Below are positions 58,578-64,000 of a stretch of DNA of 64,000 nucleotides, piece by piece. The stretch's first letter is position 1. Each line of letters begins with the position of its first letter. The notes under the pieces were generated by a model. It had not been told where the DNA came from. It ran no database searches and saw only the letters and a list, made by a program, of their open reading frames with translations. The translations under genes were made by a program, and so were the position numbers. The stretch comes from Ianthella basta (taxonomy: Eukaryota; Porifera; Demospongiae; Verongiida; Ianthellidae), in NCBI GenBank assembly GCA_964019415.1, contig OZ025881.1:7334081-7398080 (forward strand). The letters are read 5' to 3'.

Positions 58578-61500
58578 TTAAATATTATATTGATGTTGTC
58601 TCAGTCCTTGGGAGCTGCTCTCCTCAGACATCTGATGCTGCCATATTTGAATGATGTTGTTGTCACAGGCAGCAACCAACCGATGTCGGGTGAGGACAAC
58701 CTGGTTCACTCCAAGCCCTGCCCCCTTCACATGCTGCATGGGAGGAGTGATGCACACGATGGGAGTGGCTAGGTGTGTGCGACACTAGGGGCAGGTGTGC
58801 GGAGGGTGCGACACTAGGGGCAGGTGTGCGGAGAGTGCGACACTAGGGGCAGGTGTGCGGAGGGTGCGACACTAGGGGCAGGTGTGCGGAGGGTGCGACA
58901 CTAGGGGCAGGTGTGCGGAGGGTGCGACACTAGGGGCAGGTGTGCGGAGAGTGCGACACTAGGGGCAGGTGTGCGGAGGGTGCGACACTAGGGGCAGGTG
59001 TGCGGAGGGTGCGACACTAGGGGCAGGTGTGCGGAGGGTGCGACACTAGGGGCAGGTGTGCGGAGAGTGCGACACTAGGGGCAGGTGTGCGGAGGGTGCG
59101 ACACTAGGGGCAGGTGTGCGGAGGGTGCGACACTAGGGGCAGGTGTGCGGAGAGTGCGACACTAGGGGCAGGTGTGCGGAGGGTGCGACACTAGGGGCAG
59201 GTGTGCGGAGAGTGCGACACTAGGGGCAGGTGTGCGGAGAGTGCGACACTAGGGGCAGGTGTGCGGAGCGTGCGACACTAGGGGCAGGTGTGCGGAGCGT
59301 GCGACACTAGGGGCAGGTGTGCGGAGAGTGCGACACTAGGGGCAGGTGTGCGGAGAGTGCGACACTAGGGGCAGGTGTGCGGAGAGTGCGACACTAGGGG
59401 CAGGTGTGCGGAGCGTGCGACACTAGGGGCAGGTGTGCGGAGAGTGCGACACTAGGGGCAGGTGTGCGGAGCGTGCGACACTAGGGGCAGGTGTGCGGAG
59501 TGTGCACTCACAGCCACAGGAGGCATGCACTCTGCCAGTTGCCCCTTCAGGTCGTACAACCATATGTCTCCAGTGTCATCTGCAAAACACCACAAACCAC
59601 TCTCTGGGGGGGGGGGGGGGGGGGTAGCATGTGTCACTCCTGCTGTGGGTGGGCGTGGTCACCATGCACCATGTACCAGTAGAGTGTGTGGGCCACGCCC
59701 AGGACAGCTGCTCTGACTTGGGCCCCTCCAGTGTTGAGATGCACCTGAACTGGTGGGTCAACACAAGCACACATTCCATGCACTGAGCGACCAAACCCCC
59801 TAATGGTCCGTACCTTTACTGCCGGGCCATCCTTCTCTGTGACCTCATCAAACCTGAGCACTTTCATTGCTCCATCCGAGCAGACCACTGCAGGGAAGGA
59901 GGTTCTGGCTTTGCAATGAAGACAAATTTCAGAGTGTGTGTGACCTACACAGCTCTTGTGATGCCATGAAGGAGAACACTCCACAGAGTGAAAGGTCAAC
60001 TGTCCCTCCATGGCACAACACTGGAGTCACGAAACTGCGTGTGAGGAGGGGGAGGGTGGTACAGCACTAGGGGGGTGGGGTGGGTAGCACAGCACCAGGG
60101 GGGTGGGGTGGGTAGTGCTGACCCACCCTGCAGGTCTCTTCTGGGAGATAGCCTTCTGCAGACCTTCTGTGTCTGTTTGCCACAGGAAAAGTCCCTCGAG
60201 TGTCCCTCGCTTCTCATAGCAAGTGGCAGCCACCCAGCGTCCACAAGGGGACACCTGCATGTGCTGCACTCCACCACCGCCTGCCGACAGTGACAGGAGC
60301 TTCCTTTGGAGCATAGGAGAGAGAGAGAGCCGGGATTGGCATGAATGTGTGGCAGAGCAGTCAGCAAACGAAGGGGGCATCATCTCTCAGGACTGGCTCT
60401 GCAAGCTACCTTGACTCCACCCGGTAAGAGGTGTCCACTGGGCTGGTGATGTGGTGGAAGGCCAGAGCATCTGCTTTGTCGTCTGAGGCTGTCACAACAA
60501 CTGAAGGTTGTTTGGGGTGGAACTGCACTGCCATGACACGGCCATGCCGGTGTGGCTGGAGATGGTGGAAGCAGACCTTCTCCCGGGGGTTTATTAGGTG
60601 CAGGTAGGCCCCGCCCACTGCAAGGACATTGCTACGCCCCCCAAGAAAGTCCGGTGTGGTCCAGGCACAGCACCAGAGGTTCTGAGCAGAGCAGCAGTGG
60701 GTAGTCAAGAAGGAGCGGGCTGGGCTGGGCCAGCACTACAGGAGTGAATGAGTCCATCTGCTCACCTCTCCCGGCTCCTTGTACTTCATCTCCACTCTCC
60801 CTGTCTCCACATCAACCAGACAGATGCTCTCCCCTCCCACTGTGGCACAGAGCAGCCGGTGCTGAGCCGCCAGCGATGGGAGGTGCACTCCTCCCTTTGG
60901 TCTGTGGGTGGAGCCAACAACACGACACACGTGTGGTGTGCACTGTGTGCATGGGGAGGTGTCCCACTGCTCAAACACTGCACTATGCACTAATGATGCC
61001 TTAAATGATCAGATAGTATTTTTATATATCTAAACATGTTTAAGAAGGCTTGCTAATCATACAGCTAATTGATACGTTTTGTGTCAGAAGATAAGAAACT
61101 ACATGAACAAGAAATGGGCTTCTGTCAAGTGATTGGTCGTAGCATCAGAACAAATTTGTCACTGGACATTTCGGCCCCGAAGGCCTTCAACAACAGTAGA
61201 AGTGGAAATTCAGGCCCGGAGGAAACACTTTAAAGGTGGTCAGACCATGACAAGACAATCTTACCTAGATGGCCACTTGCACAGGCTGGGGGGGGAGTGG
61301 TTTGTACAGGCATGGCTTAGAGGATCAAAGGAGACATCAAAAGTGAAAAATGTGATGGTAGACAGGTGTTAATGGTACAATTTTTTATGGTTCTGTCAGC
61401 TGTACAAATAACTATTATACTATATGCCATTGTTTGTCCCTTGCCCCCTTATCAATCCTCAAACACATCCCACTTTTCCCTCTGCTTTAAAACATATTTA

Positions 61501-61964
61501 CTTTTAATATAAGAGCTTGCCAGGCACCTTTCGGCCACAATGGCTGAGTGGGTATACCTGAGCAAGCTTTGCATACACGTACAGTCATGCTTCTACTAAT
61601 GACGTCTGTCCCCCCCTCCACTTGCACATGTGCACGTGCACTGTGTTCACTGCCCCGCCCCTTCTCACCCTAAAACGATTGCTTTGCGCCGTTCACTGCT
61701 CCGCGCCCCCGCTACGTCAGGCTCCACCTCCGCACGCCACACTACCGTGTGTGAGTCGTGTTGGCTGTTGCCGACGGAGTGCGCCCGCAGCTGGTGGGCT
61801 AGGAGCCACTTTCCACCAGCCGTCAAACCCAAACGCGCTGGAGAGCGGGGTCGGCGCTTCACCCTCACATGCGATCCGATCTGACGAAGAAGCGACTCCA
61901 CTTGCGAATCATCTGAGCTGGAGTCGTCCGAAGACTCGTCTAGAGCTGCTCGTTTGCAGGCCAT
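58578..61964 (-). CDS. LRWD1: LRWD1/ORCA-like WD40 protein lacking the leucine-rich repeats
   Basis: Human LRWD1 (ORCA) binds the origin recognition complex and heterochromatin marks through LRRs plus WD40 repeats. Here ATG 61964 gives MACKRAALDESSDDSSSDDS, a short acidic/basic region (VRVKRRPRSPARLG) and then WD repeats. Matches: HDSHTVVWRAEVEPD; LLCATVGGESICLVDVETGR (human LLATCGGEAVCVIDCQTG) with KYKEPGE (human KYKAPGE); VMAVQFHPKQPSVVVTASDD; VSPCGRWVAATC; SLWCFADDTGDIWLYDL-like LWCFADDTGDIWLYDL (human VLCGDEEGNVWLYDV); last exon VVLTRHRLVAACDNNIIQIW (human TYLTALTDSNIVAIWGRM). Stop 58578-58580. The exon 1 to exon 2 join (GG, then A CCA AAG) is in phase, leaving no room for LRRs. The last intron holds a 29-bp array. 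Head to head with VAC14 (69 bp). Confidence 0.8.
58772..59510. repeat. 29-bp minisatellite in the last LRWD1-like intron
   Basis: About 25 copies of a 29-bp unit: GTGCGACACTAGGGGCAGG then TGTGCGGAG(G/A/C). Variation is limited mainly to the last base. It starts within about 10 bp of the donor and ends close to the last exon. C-rich on the host sense strand. Confidence 0.97.
61100..61640. other. first LRWD1-like intron, no gene seen
   Basis: The intron of about 750 bp contains two TTTCGGCC motifs (61168 and 61530), one in the palindrome GGCCCCGAAGGCC and one followed by ATGGCTGAGTGGGTA, an A-box-like string. It could be a decayed tRNA-derived element, but no B box was found. Confidence 0.25.
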
Positions 61965-62033
61965 CCAGCTGAAACAGGGAATTTCCCTTTGAAGTTAAAA
62001 CTAGTGCCCATGGGCGTGTAATGCAGCGCCGCC
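61965..62033. promoter_or_regulatory. 69-bp bidirectional start region LRWD1/VAC14
   Basis: 69 bp between divergent ATGs, GC-moderate and without a TATA box. Confidence 0.45.
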
Positions 62034-64000
62034 ATGACCGACCAGGAGTTCAGTCCGCTGACCGTCCAACTCGCCAAGGGACTCGCCGACCGGATCCCCG
62101 ACAAGCGCAAGGCTGCGGCGCTGGAGGTGGAAAGGTACAGATTTTCGGCGGAAGCTGAGCTATGTATCTGTTGTGGTATCTCTGCGGCACCAGCATCACA
62201 GCGTGCTCTGCAGTGTCGCTCACGTGTTGTCGATGGGTACCATGGCGCAGCACTGTGGCGTGGTGTGGTGTGGTGTGGTGTGGTAGTGTGGTGTGGTAGT
62301 GTGTGGTGTGGTAGTGTGGTGTGGTGTGGTGTGGTGTGGTGTGGTAGTGTGTGGTGTGGTAGTGTGGTGTGGTGTGGTGTAGTGTGGTAGTGTGTGGTGT
62401 GGTAGTGTGTGGTGTGGTAGTGTGGTGTGGTAGTGTGTGGTGTGGTGGTGTGGTGTGGTGTGGTGTAGTGTGGTAGTGTGTGGTGTGGTAGTGTGTGGTG
62501 TGGTAGTGTGGTGTGGTAGTGTGTGGTGTGGTAGTGTGGTGTGGTGTGGTGTAGTGTGGTAGTGTGTGGTGTGGTGGTGTGGTGTGGTGTGGTGTGGTGT
62601 GGTAGTGTGTGGTGTGGTAGTGTGTGGTGTGGTAGTGTGGTGTGGTGGTGTGGTGTGGTAGTGTGTGGTGTGGTAGTGTGTGGTGTGGTGTGGTAGTGTG
62701 GTGTGGTGGTGTGGTGTGGTAGTGTGGTGTGGTGTGGTAGTGTGGTGTGGTAGTGTGGTGTGGTGTGGTAGTGTGGTGTGGTGGTGTGGTGTGGTGTGGT
62801 AGTGTGGTGTGGTGTGGTAGTGTGGTGTGGTAGTGTGGTGTGGTAGTGTGTGGTGTGGTAGTGTGTGGTGTGGTGTGGTAGTGTGGTGTGGTGTGGTAGT
62901 GTGGTGTGGTAGTGTGTGGTGTGGTAGTGTGTGGTGTGGTGTGGTAGTGTGTGGTGTGGTGTGGTAGTGTGTGGTGTGGTAGTGTGGTGTGGTGTGGTAG
63001 TGTGGTGTGGTGTGGTGTGGTGTGGTAGTGTGGTGTGGTAGTGTGGTGTGGTAGTGTGGTAGTGTGGTGTGGTAGTGTGTGGTGTGGTGTGGTAGTGTGG
63101 TGTGGTGTGGTGTGGTGTGGTGTGGTAGTGTGGTGTGGTAGTGTGTGGTGTGGTAGTGTGGTGTGGTGGTGTGGTGTGGTAGTGTGTGGTGTGGTAGTGT
63201 GTGGTGTGGTGTGGTAGTGTGGTGTGGTGGTGTGGTGTGGTAGTGTGTGGTGTGGTGGTGTGGTGGTGTGGTGTGGTAGTGTGGTGTGGTAGTGTGGTGT
63301 GGTGTGGTAGTGTGGTGTGGTGGTGTGGTGTGGTGTGGTAGTGTGGTGTGGTGTGGTGTGGTGTGGTAGTGTGTGGTGTGGTGGTGTGGTGGTGTGGTGT
63401 GGTAGTGTGGTGTGGTAGTGTGGTGTGGTGTGGTAGTGTGGTGTGGTGGTGTGGTGTGGTGTGGTAGTGTGGTGTGGTGTGGTGTGGTGTGGTGTGGTAG
63501 TGTGGTGTGGTAGTGTGGTGTGGTGTGGTAGTGTGTGGTGTGGTAGTGTGGTGTGGTGTGGTAGTGTGGTGTGGTGTGGTGTGGTGTGGTAGTGTGGTGT
63601 GGTAGTGTGGTGTGGTAGTGTGGTAGTGTGGTGTGGTAGTGTGGTGTGGTGTGGTAGTGTGGTGTGGTGTGGTGTGGTAGTGTGGTGTGGTAGTGTGTGG
63701 TGTGGTAGTGTGGTGTGGTGTGGTAGTGTGTGGTGTGGTAGTGTGGTGTGGTGTGGTAGTGTGTGGTGTGGTAGTGTGTGGTGTGGTAGTGTGGTGTGGT
63801 GTGGTAGTGTGTGGTGTGGTAGTGTGGTGTGGTGTGGTAGTGTGTGGTGTGGTGTGTGGTGTGGTAGTGTGGTGTGGTGTAGTGTGGTGTGGTAGTGTGT
63901 GGTGTGGTGTTAACCTTCAATACTTGTGTGGTGATGTGTGTCCCCTGCAGGATGGTGCGGCACTGGGTGCAGGATCGTGATTTCTCCCAGCTGAAGGCCC
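62034..64000 (+). CDS. VAC14: VAC14 (PIKfyve complex scaffold), first two exons
   Basis: HEAT-repeat scaffold of the PIKfyve-FIG4 complex that controls PI(3,5)P2 on endosomes. Exon 1 starts at 62034: MTDQEFSPLTVQLAKGLADR then IPDKRKAAALEVER (human KDFAPLTPNIVRALNDKLYE, KRKVAALEIEK). It ends in AG before GTACAG at about 62135. Exon 2 starts at about 63951 after CCTGCAG and continues in phase: MVRHWVQDRDFSQLKA (human LVREFVAQNNTVQIKH). The gene runs off the right edge. Intron 1 is almost wholly a GTGTGGT satellite. Confidence 0.88.
62257..63910 (+). repeat. GTGTGGTGTGGTA satellite in VAC14 intron 1
   Basis: About 1.65 kb built from GTGTG, GTGTGGTGTG and GTAGTGTG words with no single fixed period (5-, 8- and 13-bp spacings mix). 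G/T-only on the sense strand. The 566-residue HTTTPHYHTT minus frame is an artefact. Confidence 0.97.

Noticed and set aside
59606-59624. Poly(G) run near the last LRWD1-like exons as a regulatory element
   Set aside because: A simple homopolymer in the intron before the LWCFADD exon; it acts at most as the acceptor's pyrimidine tract.
62220-63920. 566-codon HTTTPHYHTT minus-strand ORF
   Set aside because: Low-complexity reading of the GTGTGGT satellite in VAC14 intron 1.

Overview
The window is nuclear DNA of an animal. Its genes are broken by many short GT-AG introns, are packed closely on both strands, and encode eukaryotic and metazoan-type proteins: bHLH-PAS factor, DOK/FRS-type PTB adaptors, an MTSS1-like I-BAR protein, DENND11, NDC1, mitochondrial LARS2 and VAC14. 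Very short intergenic spacing, high GC, and unusual adaptor and domain content suggest an early-branching invertebrate. I lean to a sponge, but this is inference and no gene here proves it. No bacterial, viral or retroviral element was recognised.

Layout. At 0.4-4 kb are the first three exons of a bHLH-PAS gene (minus) and a 3'-truncated RPP40 (plus) that runs into an assembly gap. At 4.1-9.4 kb is a block of minisatellites (10-bp, 21-bp, 10-bp, then a second 21-bp array) with one weak candidate gene. From 9.8 kb the genes are nearly continuous: MCM4 (-), DENND11 (+), a DOK/FRS-like PTB adaptor (-), NDC1 (-), IDI1 (-), RPL13 (+), LARS2 (-), NGDN (+), PDCD6/ALG-2 (-), a large PH plus five-PTB scaffold (+), DPM1 (-), PBLD/PhzF (+), an unidentified membrane-protein exon cluster (+), TTC5 (+), an MTSS1-like I-BAR gene (+), a Mn-type superoxide dismutase with a signal peptide (+), an LRWD1/ORCA-like WD40 gene (-) and the 5' end of VAC14 (+).

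Two themes run through the region. First, gene starts are paired head to head: five divergent pairs have only 28-98 bp between start codons (LARS2/NGDN 28, PDCD6/PTB scaffold 29, DPM1/PBLD 38, LRWD1/VAC14 69, MCM4/DENND11 98), so promoters and 5' leaders must be shared or overlap. Second, introns of otherwise tiny genes are inflated by minisatellites. Most are G-rich on the sense strand of their host gene and several begin within a few tens of bases of the 5' splice site; in TTC5 the repeat unit itself contains the splice donor.

The most interesting protein is the scaffold at 35-40 kb: one PH domain followed by five tandem IRS-type PTB-like modules. Each module is split by a phase-2 intron at the same place, just before the Gly-x-Gly/Phe strand, as is the single PTB of the DOK-like gene 17 kb away. 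This points to growth by repeated duplication of a two-exon PTB cassette.

Exon boundaries are my reading of GT/AG signals and reading phase. Gene identities rest on remembered family sequences, not on a search.
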